Source of the DNA: an uncultured Neglectibacter sp.
Lineage (GTDB): Bacteria; Bacillota; Clostridia; Oscillospirales; Acutalibacteraceae
Length of the DNA: 64,000 nucleotides
Reading direction: 5' to 3'
Assembly: GCA_937958185.1 (NCBI GenBank)
Contig: CALFFN010000027.1
Span: 49,186 to 113,185, forward strand
Positions within the stretch are counted from its first letter, which is position 1; the number at the start of each line of letters is the position of its first letter. Under the pieces are notes generated by a model. It was given only the letters and a program-made list of their open reading frames with translations, searched no databases and was not told the origin of the DNA. The translations under genes were made by a program, and so were the position numbers. Below, in pieces: positions 56,018-64,000 of this stretch.

Positions 56018-57871
56018 GTGAAAGAACCGAAACAAACAAAAAAGCCAGCCTATTCCATGGCAAGCGATGTAGGCTTTCTGCTGAAAATGGCGTGGAAAAC
56101 CACCCCCATGCTGTTTTTCTGGTATCCGGTCTATATTTTACTGGAGCTGGGAATGCCCGCCATCGCCATGATCCTGCCCAGCCGGGTCATTGCCCTGCTG
56201 CAGGGCGGGGCAAGCTTTGCAGCGCTGTTTGGGGAGATCGCCGGCTGGTCCCTGGGGCTTCTGCTCTGCGGGGCGGGGTGCACAGGGCTTACCCGGTTTA
56301 CGGATTTTGCCTATCTGACCTTCCCCCGCATGAAGATGAACCAGATGGTATGCCTGAAGCAAATCACCACCGATTATCCCAACGAAGAGGTACAGGCGTT
56401 CCTTGACCTTCGGGCGAAAACAGGAAATTATCTCTATAACAACAGCGCCGGGTCGGAAGAGGGTTACCGCGTCATGCGCAGGCTGCTGGTTGGGTTCATT
56501 GGGCTGCTGTTCTTCGGCGCGGTGCTGTGGGCATACAGCCCTCTGGCTGTCCTCGGCGTGGCGGCGCTGACCTCCCTGGGCTTTCTTTCCCGGCGGGCGG
56601 CAAACCAGTGGGAGTTCAAAAACCGGGACAACTGGGCGCCCTTTGACCGAAAAATGGGCTATATCCATGAGGAAGCGGGAAACTACCGCTTTGCCAAGGA
56701 CGTGCGGCTGTTCGGCATGGCAAGCTGGCTTTCCGACCTGTACGACAGCTTTCAAAGGCTGCGGCTCCATTGGGCGGAAAAAGCGGGAAAAGCCGCCTTT
56801 CTGGCAGACGCCGCCGACTGCCTGCTGGGCTTCCTGCGGGAGGGCGCGGCTTACGGGCTGCTGCTGTGGGGCGCGGTCAAGGGGGAAATAGACCCCGCCG
56901 CCTTTGTGCTGTATTTTTCGGCGGTGGGCAATTTTTCCAGCCAGTTCCTCGCCTGTCTCACGGAATTTTCCATTCTGCACCGGGTGCATCTGGAAACGGC
57001 GGATTACCGGGCATATCTCGATTATCCCGACACCTTCCGGCGGGAGGGCGGCAGACCCCTGCCCCAAGCCGATGAGTGGGAGCTTACCCTGCAAAACGTA
57101 TCCTTCCGCTATCCCGGCGCAAAGCAGGACACCATTCGCCAAATGAATTTGGTCCTGCGGTCCGGGGAAAAAACGGCGCTGGTGGGACTAAACGGCGCGG
57201 GAAAATCCACGCTGGTGAAGCTTCTCTGCGGGCTGTACGACCCCACAGAGGGACAGATTTTGCTGAACGGCATTCCCATCACGGAATTTGACCGGGAGGA
57301 ATACTACACTCTGTTTTCCGCGGTATTCCAGGAATCTGACGTGCGGGCGTACTCTGTGGCAAGAAACGTTTCCATGGACAAAAGCCCGGATATGGAAAAG
57401 GTGGAACGCTGCCTGAAGCTTTCCGGGCTGTGGGAAAAGGTGGAAAGCTTCCCCCGGGGAATGGGAACCAAGCTGATGAAATACATCTGGCACGACGGGG
57501 TGGACCTTTCCGGCGGCGAGGCGCAGAAGCTGATGCTTGCCCGGGCGCTGTATAAGGACGCGCCCATTATCCTGCTGGACGAACCCACCGCCGCCCTGGA
57601 CCCCATCGCCGAGGCAGAGCTATATGAAAAATACGGCGACCTGACAGCAGGAAAGACCTCGCTCTACATTTCCCACCGGCTGTCCAGCACCCGCTTCTGC
57701 GACCGGGTCCTGTTCCTGGAAAACGGCAATATTGAAGAGGAGGGCACCCACGAGGAGCTGCTTTCCCGGCACGGCAAATATTACGAGCTTTATGAGCTGC
57801 AAAGCGCTTATTACAAAAAGAACGCAACTATAGGACAGGGAGGGGAAGCAAATGAAACGGCTTTGGCATAA
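56018..57871 (+). CDS. ABC exporter half-transporter A (membrane + ATPase)
   Basis: 617 residues from a GTG with AAAGGAG 9 bases upstream. Residues 30-330 carry about six helices (TPMLFFWYPVYILLELGMPA, VGFIGLLFFGAVLWAYSPLA). The ATPase domain has GLNGAGKSTLV (Walker A), DLSGGEAQKLMLARAL (signature), IILLDEPTAALD (Walker B) and YISHRLSS (switch His). The last 20 bases overlap the next gene, so the two form a coupled heterodimer. The substrate is unknown; exporters controlled by LytTR systems often move peptides (autoinducers, bacteriocins). Confidence 0.93.
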   Translation: MKEPKQTKKPAYSMASDVGFLLKMAWKTTPMLFFWYPVYILLELGMPAIAMILPSRVIALLQGGASFAALFGEIAGWSLGLLLCGAGCTGLTRFTDFAYLTFPRMKMNQMVCLKQITTDYPNEEVQAFLDLRAKTGNYLYNNSAGSEEGYRVMRRLLVGFIGLLFFGAVLWAYSPLAVLGVAALTSLGFLSRRAANQWEFKNRDNWAPFDRKMGYIHEEAGNYRFAKDVRLFGMASWLSDLYDSFQRLRLHWAEKAGKAAFLADAADCLLGFLREGAAYGLLLWGAVKGEIDPAAFVLYFSAVGNFSSQFLACLTEFSILHRVHLETADYRAYLDYPDTFRREGGRPLPQADEWELTLQNVSFRYPGAKQDTIRQMNLVLRSGEKTALVGLNGAGKSTLVKLLCGLYDPTEGQILLNGIPITEFDREEYYTLFSAVFQESDVRAYSVARNVSMDKSPDMEKVERCLKLSGLWEKVESFPRGMGTKLMKYIWHDGVDLSGGEAQKLMLARALYKDAPIILLDEPTAALDPIAEAELYEKYGDLTAGKTSLYISHRLSSTRFCDRVLFLENGNIEEEGTHEELLSRHGKYYELYELQSAYYKKNATIGQGGEANETALA

Positions 57872-59741
57872 ATTCCGGGACGAATGCGCCCTGCTGCTGC
57901 GGGGCTACCGGCTGGTTTTTCAAATCGGCAAGGGAAAGGAGCTGCTGCTTCAAGCGGGGCAGTACGCCCTGACCGCCCTTTCCCCTTTAATTACCCTGTA
58001 TTTTTCCGGGCAGATCATCGACGAACTGACCGGGGCAAGGGACAGCCGCCGCCTGTTGGTGCTGGCGGCGCTGACAGTCAGCGTCAACCTGGTCCTGCTG
58101 CTTTTGAAAAGCTTCCTGACTCGAAAAGGGGAAGCGGCTTCCGCCACCTCCTGGACAGACGCCTACATGACCTTTGCCCGGAAAATGCTTTCCATGGATT
58201 ACGAGCACGTGGAGGACGTGCGGGTCCACGAAAAACTGGACCAGATCAAACAGATGCACAACTGGTCGGGCAACGGACTGCTCCGGCTGATTTACACCAC
58301 GAATGAGCTGGTGGAAGGCTTTGTGGGAGCGGTATCCTCTATCGCGCTGGCAATGGGGCTGTTTACCATTACGGTCAAAGCGCCCACCGGGGCAGCGGAG
58401 GTGTTCGCTTCCCACTGGGGCACGGCACTTCTGGCTTTCCTGCTGCTACTCTGCCTTGCGGTGTTTTTTATCTGCTCCAAAATAGAAGCCAGAACCGTAG
58501 AAAGCATGGGAGAAAACATGACGCTGACCAACCGCCTGTTCAGCTATTTTTACTGGACGCTCCCCACCGACCACAAGCTGGGAAAGGACGTGCGCCTTTA
58601 CGGGGAAGCGGGGCTGCTCCGGGAGGAAATGGAGGACGCGGGAACCTCTATGCACCGCTTTTTTTCGGGGGTCGCCGTGAAATCAGGCTCTGTAGAAGCT
58701 GTTTCCGCCGCCATGCCCTATGTAATGGGGCTGTTTGTCTACGTGGTGGTCGCTTCCAAGGCGTATCTGGGGCTGATCGGCATTGGCGGGGTGGTCACCT
58801 ATGTGGGCGCGGTGAACCGTTTCGCCACCGGCTGCCAGAAGCTGTTCCACAGCGTGTCCGAGCTGTTTGCCAACAACCTGCACCTGCGGCGGCTGTTTGA
58901 GTTCCTGGATATCCACAATGAAAAGTACAACGGCACCCTGCCCACGGAAAAACGGGACGACGGCGATTATCTCATCGAGTTCCACGACGTTTCCTTTCAA
59001 TATCCCGGCACGGATACCTGGGCGCTGCGCCACCTGAACCTGAAGCTGAAGATCGGCGAACGGCTGGCGGTGGTGGGCAGGAACGGCAGCGGGAAAACCA
59101 CCATGATAAAGCTGCTCTGCCGGCTGTACGACCCCACGGAGGGAACTATCACCCTAAACGGCATCGACATACAGAAATATAACTATCAGGAATATCTGGA
59201 CCTGTTCTCCGTGGTATTTCAGGACTTCCACCTCTTTTCCTTTGAGCTGGGACAGAGCGTGGCAGCCAGCATGGAATATGACGAGCAGCGGGTGCGGGAC
59301 AGCCTGAAGGAAGCCGGGCTGGAGGAGCGGTTTTTGAAAATGCCCCATGGTCTGCACACCTATCTCAACAAGGATTTCGACGAGGAGGGTGTGGAGGTCT
59401 CCGGCGGGGAAGCCCAGAAGATCGCCATTGCCCGGGCGTTGTACAAAAATGCCCCGTTCCTGGTGCTGGACGAACCCACCGCCGCGCTGGACCCGGTTTC
59501 AGAATTTGAGGTCTACCGCAAATTTTCCCAAATTGCCGGGAACAAGACCTCCGTGTGCATTTCCCACCGGCTTTCCTCCTGCCGCTTCTGCGACCGCATT
59601 GCCGTCTTCCAGAAAGGCGAGCTGGTGCAGATCGGCAGCCACGACGACCTGTTGAACGCGGAAAACAGCCACTACCGCGCCCTTTGGGACGCCCAGGCAC
59701 AATATTACGACGAGGCGGAATCCAATCTCCTGCTGGGCTGA
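57852..59741 (+). CDS. ABC exporter half-transporter B (membrane + ATPase)
   Basis: 629 residues, GGGAGGGGAAG before the ATG, starting within the 3' end of the partner gene. Six membrane helices, then GRNGSGKTTMIK (Walker A), EVSGGEAQKIAIARAL (signature), FLVLDEPTAALD (Walker B) and CISHRLSS. Both partners keep the catalytic Glu after Walker B, so both ATP sites may be active. No peptidase C39 domain is present. A terminator follows at 59811. Confidence 0.93.
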   Translation: MKRLWHKFRDECALLLRGYRLVFQIGKGKELLLQAGQYALTALSPLITLYFSGQIIDELTGARDSRRLLVLAALTVSVNLVLLLLKSFLTRKGEAASATSWTDAYMTFARKMLSMDYEHVEDVRVHEKLDQIKQMHNWSGNGLLRLIYTTNELVEGFVGAVSSIALAMGLFTITVKAPTGAAEVFASHWGTALLAFLLLLCLAVFFICSKIEARTVESMGENMTLTNRLFSYFYWTLPTDHKLGKDVRLYGEAGLLREEMEDAGTSMHRFFSGVAVKSGSVEAVSAAMPYVMGLFVYVVVASKAYLGLIGIGGVVTYVGAVNRFATGCQKLFHSVSELFANNLHLRRLFEFLDIHNEKYNGTLPTEKRDDGDYLIEFHDVSFQYPGTDTWALRHLNLKLKIGERLAVVGRNGSGKTTMIKLLCRLYDPTEGTITLNGIDIQKYNYQEYLDLFSVVFQDFHLFSFELGQSVAASMEYDEQRVRDSLKEAGLEERFLKMPHGLHTYLNKDFDEEGVEVSGGEAQKIAIARALYKNAPFLVLDEPTAALDPVSEFEVYRKFSQIAGNKTSVCISHRLSSCRFCDRIAVFQKGELVQIGSHDDLLNAENSHYRALWDAQAQYYDEAESNLLLG

Positions 59742-59810
59742 GCTTTAGTCTGTAAGGAAAGGCTGTCCTTTGCCGCTTCCCTGACCGGTTTGGACAAATA
59801 GAAAGAAAAG

Positions 59811-59847
59811 AGCACGGGTCGCACCATGTGTGGTCCCGTGCTTTTTT
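59811..59847. terminator. Terminator between the exporters and asnB
   Basis: AGCACGGG...CCCGTGCT stem followed by TTTTTT, in the 119-bp space between convergent genes. Confidence 0.8.
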
Positions 59848-59860
59848 ACTTTTTCATGGG

Positions 59861-61444
59861 TCAATTTCCGCTTTCGCCGTAATTGGAGAGCACCCGGGCG
59901 GAGGGGTCTGTGACATTGCAGCCCTCCCAGTCCCGGTTGGGCATCCAGAAATCGCTTATCATCTCTCCCTGCCCCGGATAGACCTCCTCAAAAATCTCCC
60001 GGTACAGCAGGCTTTCCTTGGTAAAGGGCTGCCCATGGGTGTACTTTTTTCGCCTTTCCTCAAATTCGGCGTCAGTGTACCGTTCCTCCGCCAATTCCTT
60101 GAGGTCATCTACCATGGAATGCCCCACCGCGTCGGAGAACGCCGCTTTCTGCCGCCAGAGAATTTCTTTCGGCAGAAGGTTCTCGTTTTCAAAGGCCTTC
60201 CGCAGCAGATATTTTCCCATACCATAGGTGTTCATTTTCAGGGCGGGGTCTATGCTCATCACGTACCGCACAAATTCCAGATCGCCGAAGGGCACCCTGG
60301 CTTCCAGGGAGTTCACGGAAATGCAGCGGTCCGCCCGGAGCACGTCATACTGGTGCAGCTCCCTGACACGCTTCTGGGATTCCTGCTGGAAGGCTTCCGG
60401 CGAGGGGGCAAAATCGGTATATTTATAGCCGAACAGCTCATCGCTGATCTCCCCTGTAAGCAGCACCCGCACGTCCGTCTGCTCATGGATCGCCTTGCAG
60501 CACAGGTACATTCCCATGCTGGCTCGAATGGTGGTGATGTCCCACGTCCCCAGCAGGGAGATCACGGTTTTCAGGTTACTGAGCACGTCCTGCCGGGTCA
60601 TATAGACCTCCGTGTGCTCCGCGCCCATAAACTCCGCCGCCTGCCGGGCGTATTTCAGGTCGATGGCGTCCTTCTCCATGCCGATGGCAAAGGTGCGGAT
60701 CGGCTTCTGCAAAAGCCGGGAAGCAATGCCGCAGACAAGGCTGGAATCCAGCCCGCCGGAAAGCAGGAAGCCCAGGGGGGCGTCGGCGTCCAGCCGCTTT
60801 TCCACCCCTGAGATGAGCCGCTCCCGGATCCCGGCGCAGATGGTATCAATATCCCCATTTATGGTTTCCGCAGGGACGGCGGGGTCGGCATACCGGGTAA
60901 AGGCGCCGTCCGCATAATAGCAGCCGGGCGGAAAGGGGTGTATCTTTGAGACCAGCCCCAGCAGGCTTTTGGGCTCGCTTGCAAACGCCATGCCGCCGTT
61001 TTCAAGCTTTCCGTAATAGAGCGGGCGTATCCCGATGGGGTCCCGGGCGGCGATCCAGTCCTCTTTCTCGCCGTCGTATAAAATCAGCGCAAATTCCGCG
61101 TCCAGCATGGAAAACATCTTCACGCCGTATTCCCGGTAAAGGGGCAGGAGAATTTCGCAGTCTGAGCCGCTTTGGAAGCGGTAGCCGGCTTGCTCCAGCA
61201 TTTTCTTTTTGGGGCGGAAGCCGTAAAGCTCCCCATTGCAGACCACGGCTGTCTTCGCCAGATGAAAGGGCTGCATACCGCTTTCCTCCAGCCCCATGAT
61301 GGCAAGGCGCTGAAAGCCAAGGCAGCCCTTCCCCACTTCCTCCACCCGTTCCATATCAGGTCCTCTGGAACGGGTGCGGGCAAAGCAGACCTTCCACTGC
61401 TCCGTTAGAGAGCCTCGCTCAGTGAGCCCGATGATAGAGCACAT
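59861..61444 (-). CDS. asnB: Asparagine synthase (glutamine-hydrolysing)
   Basis: 527 residues. MCSIIG begins with the catalytic Cys2 of the class II glutamine amidotransferase domain (also RSRGPDMER, VVCNGELYG). The synthetase domain has the PPi loop LLSGGLDSSLVCGIAS, and EARVPFGDLEFV and EVYPGQGEMISDFWMPNRDW near the end. It makes Asn from Asp, Gln and ATP in the cytoplasm. It follows purF by 17 bp, and amt-P-II lies upstream of purF, so the three genes form a nitrogen-assimilation group. Confidence 0.95.
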   Translation of the reverse strand: MCSIIGLTERGSLTEQWKVCFARTRSRGPDMERVEEVGKGCLGFQRLAIMGLEESGMQPFHLAKTAVVCNGELYGFRPKKKMLEQAGYRFQSGSDCEILLPLYREYGVKMFSMLDAEFALILYDGEKEDWIAARDPIGIRPLYYGKLENGGMAFASEPKSLLGLVSKIHPFPPGCYYADGAFTRYADPAVPAETINGDIDTICAGIRERLISGVEKRLDADAPLGFLLSGGLDSSLVCGIASRLLQKPIRTFAIGMEKDAIDLKYARQAAEFMGAEHTEVYMTRQDVLSNLKTVISLLGTWDITTIRASMGMYLCCKAIHEQTDVRVLLTGEISDELFGYKYTDFAPSPEAFQQESQKRVRELHQYDVLRADRCISVNSLEARVPFGDLEFVRYVMSIDPALKMNTYGMGKYLLRKAFENENLLPKEILWRQKAAFSDAVGHSMVDDLKELAEERYTDAEFEERRKKYTHGQPFTKESLLYREIFEEVYPGQGEMISDFWMPNRDWEGCNVTDPSARVLSNYGESGN

Positions 61445-61461
61445 AAATATCCTCCTTTTGG

Positions 61462-62874
61462 TTACCCAAATATCTTCCCTTCAAACCGTTCCTTTTCCCC
61501 GTGGCTCGGCACCGCCGTGGGGTAACCGCCGCCAAAGCAGGCAGCGCACAGCCCCTCCGGCGAAAACTGCCGGACGCTGCTTAGGCTGAGATATCCCAGG
61601 CTGTCCGCGCCGAGGAGCTTGCCGATCTCCTCCGTTGTGTGGCGGTTCGCGATGAGGTTTTCCGGGCTGTCGATATCCGTCCCGTACCAGCACGGCGCCA
61701 CAAAGGGCGGCGCGCACACCCGCATGTGTATCTCCCTTGCCCCGGCTTTCCGAAGCTGGGAAATAATGCGGCGGCTGGTGGTTCCCCGCACGATGCTGTC
61801 GTCGATGAGCACGATCCGCTTTCCATCGACGACGGAGCGAATGGGATTGAGCTTCAAGTCCACGCCGGATTCCCGCAATTTCTGGTCCGGGGCGATAAAC
61901 GTGCGCCCCACATATTTATTTTTTGTAAAGCCAAGGGCATAGGGAATGCCGGACTCGCGGGCATAGCCGACGGCGGCGTCCAAGCCGGAATCCGGCACGC
62001 CCACGACCAGGTCGACCTCCACCGGGTGCTCCCTTGCCAGCAGCGCCCCCGCCTTCTGCCTTGCCAGCGCGACGCTCACGCCGTCTACAACGGAATCGGG
62101 TCTGGAAAAATAAATGTATTCAAAGGAGCAGAGCGTCTTGGGGCATTTTCCGCAGTGGCTCTGGTCGCTGCGCAGCCTGCCGTTTTCCACCGTGGCAACC
62201 TCGCCGGGCAGGATATCCCGGACAAAAGCCGCCCCGGCTGCGTCCAGGGCGCAGGTCTCGGAAGCGAATACGATAGCGCCGTCCTCCCGCCTGCCCATGC
62301 AGAGGGGGCGGAAGCCGTGAGGGTCCCGGGCGGCAATGAGCTTCCGGGAGGAGGAGATCACCAGGGAATACGCCCCCTCGATCCTGTCCATCGTCCGGCT
62401 CACCGCTTCTTCAATGCTCCCGCAGCCCAGCCGCTCCTGGACGATGAGATAGGCGATCACCTCGGAATCCGTGGTGGTGTGGAACACCGAGCCGCGCTCC
62501 TCAAGCTCCTTGCGCAGCTCAAAGGCGTTGACCAGGTTCCCGTTATGGCACAGCGCCATGCGCCCCTTGTGGTGGTTTATCAGCAGGGGCTGGACGTTGC
62601 GCTTCTGATCCGCCCCGGTGGTGGCGTACCGCACATGCCCCACGGCGATGTTTCCCTCTCCCAGCTCCCGCAAACGGTCGGGGGAGAAAATCTCGCTGAC
62701 CAGACCTGTTTCCCGGTGCGCGCTGAACACCCCGTGGTCGTTGACCACGATCCCGGCGCTTTCCTGCCCCCGGTGCTGGAGAGCCATCAGACCGTAATAG
62801 GTCAGCGCCCCCAGGTCGGAGCTTTCGGGAGCGTACGCCCCAAACACGCCGCATTCCTCGTTGAGCTTTCTCAT
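61462..62874 (-). CDS. purF: Amidophosphoribosyltransferase
   Basis: 470 residues, GCGGAGGAACG before the ATG. A short propeptide MRKLNEE precedes the catalytic Cys of CGVFGAYAP; LMALQHRGQESAGI is the N-terminal amidotransferase block. The Bacillus-type four-Cys iron-sulphur ligands are suggested by CGKCPKTLCSFEYIYF and CAACFGGGYP. The PRPP loop is RIVLIDDSIVRGTTSRRI. First committed step of purine synthesis. Confidence 0.97.
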   Translation of the reverse strand: MRKLNEECGVFGAYAPESSDLGALTYYGLMALQHRGQESAGIVVNDHGVFSAHRETGLVSEIFSPDRLRELGEGNIAVGHVRYATTGADQKRNVQPLLINHHKGRMALCHNGNLVNAFELRKELEERGSVFHTTTDSEVIAYLIVQERLGCGSIEEAVSRTMDRIEGAYSLVISSSRKLIAARDPHGFRPLCMGRREDGAIVFASETCALDAAGAAFVRDILPGEVATVENGRLRSDQSHCGKCPKTLCSFEYIYFSRPDSVVDGVSVALARQKAGALLAREHPVEVDLVVGVPDSGLDAAVGYARESGIPYALGFTKNKYVGRTFIAPDQKLRESGVDLKLNPIRSVVDGKRIVLIDDSIVRGTTSRRIISQLRKAGAREIHMRVCAPPFVAPCWYGTDIDSPENLIANRHTTEEIGKLLGADSLGYLSLSSVRQFSPEGLCAACFGGGYPTAVPSHGEKERFEGKIFG

Positions 62875-62951
62875 GGATCGTTCCTCCGCAAAATGACGGC
62901 TTTGCCGGAAGAGCCAGCGAAGGCGCTTCCGGCAGCCAGAGCTTATGATTT

Positions 62952-64000
62952 TTATTCCACGTCCTGAAGGGCTGCGAAGCCCTCCTCGCCGGTACGCACC
63001 TTTACCACATTCTCCACATCGTAGACGAAAATCTTTCCGTCGCCGATGTGCCCGGTGTAAAGCACCTTTTTGGCGGTTTCGATCACGTCCCGCACCGGGA
63101 CGGAGCTGACCACGATATCCACCTGCACCTTGGGCAGCAGGTTTGTTTCCACCGCAACGCCGCGGTAGTATTCAGGTCTTCCCTTCTGCACGCCGCAGCC
63201 CATCACATGGGAAACAGTCATGCCGGTAATGCCCAGCTTTGTCATAGCTTCCTTCAGCGCATACAGCCGCTCTTCCTTGAAAATGATCTCCACCTTGGTG
63301 AACTTGCTCCCCTCAGGCGCGAAGGACGGCTCCCGCTTTACCGGGATCGCTTCCGCCACAGGAGTAACGCCGGTCACGGCGACGATCTCCTCTCCGGGGG
63401 CAAGAGCGCCATACTTTTCCACAGCGGGGGCAAAGTCCGCATAGGCGCTGGGCAGACCGTGTTCGGAAATGTCCAGGCCCTTGAGTTCGTCCTCCGGGTC
63501 GGCGCGCAGTCCGTTTGTCTTCTCAATGATCTTGAAGGTGAGGATCATGGCAAGCACCGCATAAACGGCAACCGCCACAAAGCCCAGGGCTTGCAGCCCA
63601 AGCTGCCTGAAATCGCCGGTATAGAACAGACCGTTCAGCCCTGCGGGCGCGTCCGGGTTTGCCAGCAGCCCTACCGCCAGCGTGCCCCAGGCGCCGTTTG
63701 CCATGTGAACGCCCACAGCGCCCACAGGATCGTCCACGTGGCACTTCAGGTCCAGGACTTCTACCACGACGACCACCAGAATGCCGGAAACAATGCCCAC
63801 GACTGTGGCTCCGATGGCGTCAAACGCGTCACAGCCCGCGGTGACGCCCACCAGCCCGGCAAGAGAAGCATTCAGGCACATGGAAACGTCCGGCTTGCCG
63901 TTTTTGACCCAGGTAAAAATCATTGTTGTACAAGTTGCGACTGCTGGCGCGATAGTTGTGGTCAAAAAGATGGAGGCTAGGGAAGTTTTGTCCCATGCGG
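62952..64000 (-). CDS. Ammonium transporter Amt fused to a P-II (GlnB/GlnK) domain, 5' end cut by window
   Basis: About 349 codons are visible and the frame is open to the window edge (AWDKTSLASIFL upstream of the first TTG). Amt part: NASLAGLVGVTAGCDAFDAI, VDDPVGAVGVHMANGAWGTL (the conserved His pair region) and a last helix VAVAVYAVLAMILTFKIIEK. After a linker of about 65 residues comes a P-II domain: FTKVEIIFKEERLYALKEAM, the T-loop GRPEYYRGVAVETNLLPKVQ and YTGHIGDGKIFVYDVENVVK. P-II proteins sense 2-oxoglutarate and ATP/ADP and plug Amt channels; here the regulator is tethered. A hairpin with weak T-tract lies downstream at about 62900-62935. Confidence 0.93.
   Translation of the reverse strand, partial: AWDKTSLASIFLTTTIAPAVATCTTMIFTWVKNGKPDVSMCLNASLAGLVGVTAGCDAFDAIGATVVGIVSGILVVVVVEVLDLKCHVDDPVGAVGVHMANGAWGTLAVGLLANPDAPAGLNGLFYTGDFRQLGLQALGFVAVAVYAVLAMILTFKIIEKTNGLRADPEDELKGLDISEHGLPSAYADFAPAVEKYGALAPGEEIVAVTGVTPVAEAIPVKREPSFAPEGSKFTKVEIIFKEERLYALKEAMTKLGITGMTVSHVMGCGVQKGRPEYYRGVAVETNLLPKVQVDIVVSSVPVRDVIETAKKVLYTGHIGDGKIFVYDVENVVKVRTGEEGFAALQDVE

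Overview
The window (64 kb, GC-rich apart from one AT-richer stretch) looks like the chromosome of an anaerobic, spore-forming member of the Clostridia, most likely Oscillospirales/Ruminococcaceae. I base this on a split but recognisable spoIIID, a complete rnfCDGEAB operon, a PPi-type phosphofructokinase, an Amt transporter fused to a P-II domain, DUF378 and DUF4854 proteins and strong Shine-Dalgarno sites. I cannot name the species.

Left core (1-24.3 kb): a GNAT fragment; a minus-strand block (lipoprotein, GH13 glucosidase, GNAT, M18 aminopeptidase, DUF4091/GH123-like hydrolase, radical SAM activase, an exonuclease-PgeF fusion, typA); a divergent small gene/Cro-like regulator pair; a class B penicillin-binding protein; MATE and M28 genes; a gene-free stretch with a strong candidate small RNA at about 16.50-16.65 kb; then a TIM-barrel isomerase, a lipoprotein, an Fe-S aldo/keto reductase, a methyltransferase, PPi-PFK, GNAT and a GT-C-like membrane protein.

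Mobile element (24,527-44,956, about 20.4 kb): bounded by a 7-bp direct repeat TATGTAC that lies exactly where spoIIID is cut. The 5' half of spoIIID (39 codons) is at 44,950-45,067 and the 3' half (49 codons) at 24,378-24,530, both on the minus strand. Removing the element restores an 88-codon SpoIIID-like protein without a frameshift. A large serine recombinase gene ends inside the left junction. The arrangement is that of a skin-type, sporulation-excised element. The cargo comprises nucleotidyltransferase antitoxin-like genes, a DUF6076 protein, an AAA_14/DUF4143 ATPase, decayed fragments (excisionase-like, Fic, TnpV, HipA), a HipB-like regulator with three operators, a DUF4160 pair, and a four-gene operon at 32,628-43,105. 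That operon encodes a DUF4338 (DruA-like) protein fused to a P-loop ATPase, a DptG-sized protein, a giant protein with a nuclease-like core and an FtsK/HerA translocase domain, and an SfsA-like nuclease. It is the best candidate for a new defence system.

Right core (45.2-64 kb): a GntR/YtrA regulator with an ABC transporter; rnfCDGEAB; a metallophosphoesterase; an AgrA/AgrC-like LytTR two-component pair; a MITE-like repeat; a candidate type I toxin-antitoxin cassette (27-aa peptide with a convergent antisense RNA); LytTR-type direct repeats in front of two ABC exporter genes; asnB, purF and a 5'-truncated amt-glnB fusion.

Putative links: the two-component pair probably controls the exporter pair through the repeats at 55,877-55,906. 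The recombinase probably controls when SpoIIID can be made. The four-gene cargo operon probably protects the host or element from other mobile DNA. These are inferences from layout and motifs; no database search was possible.
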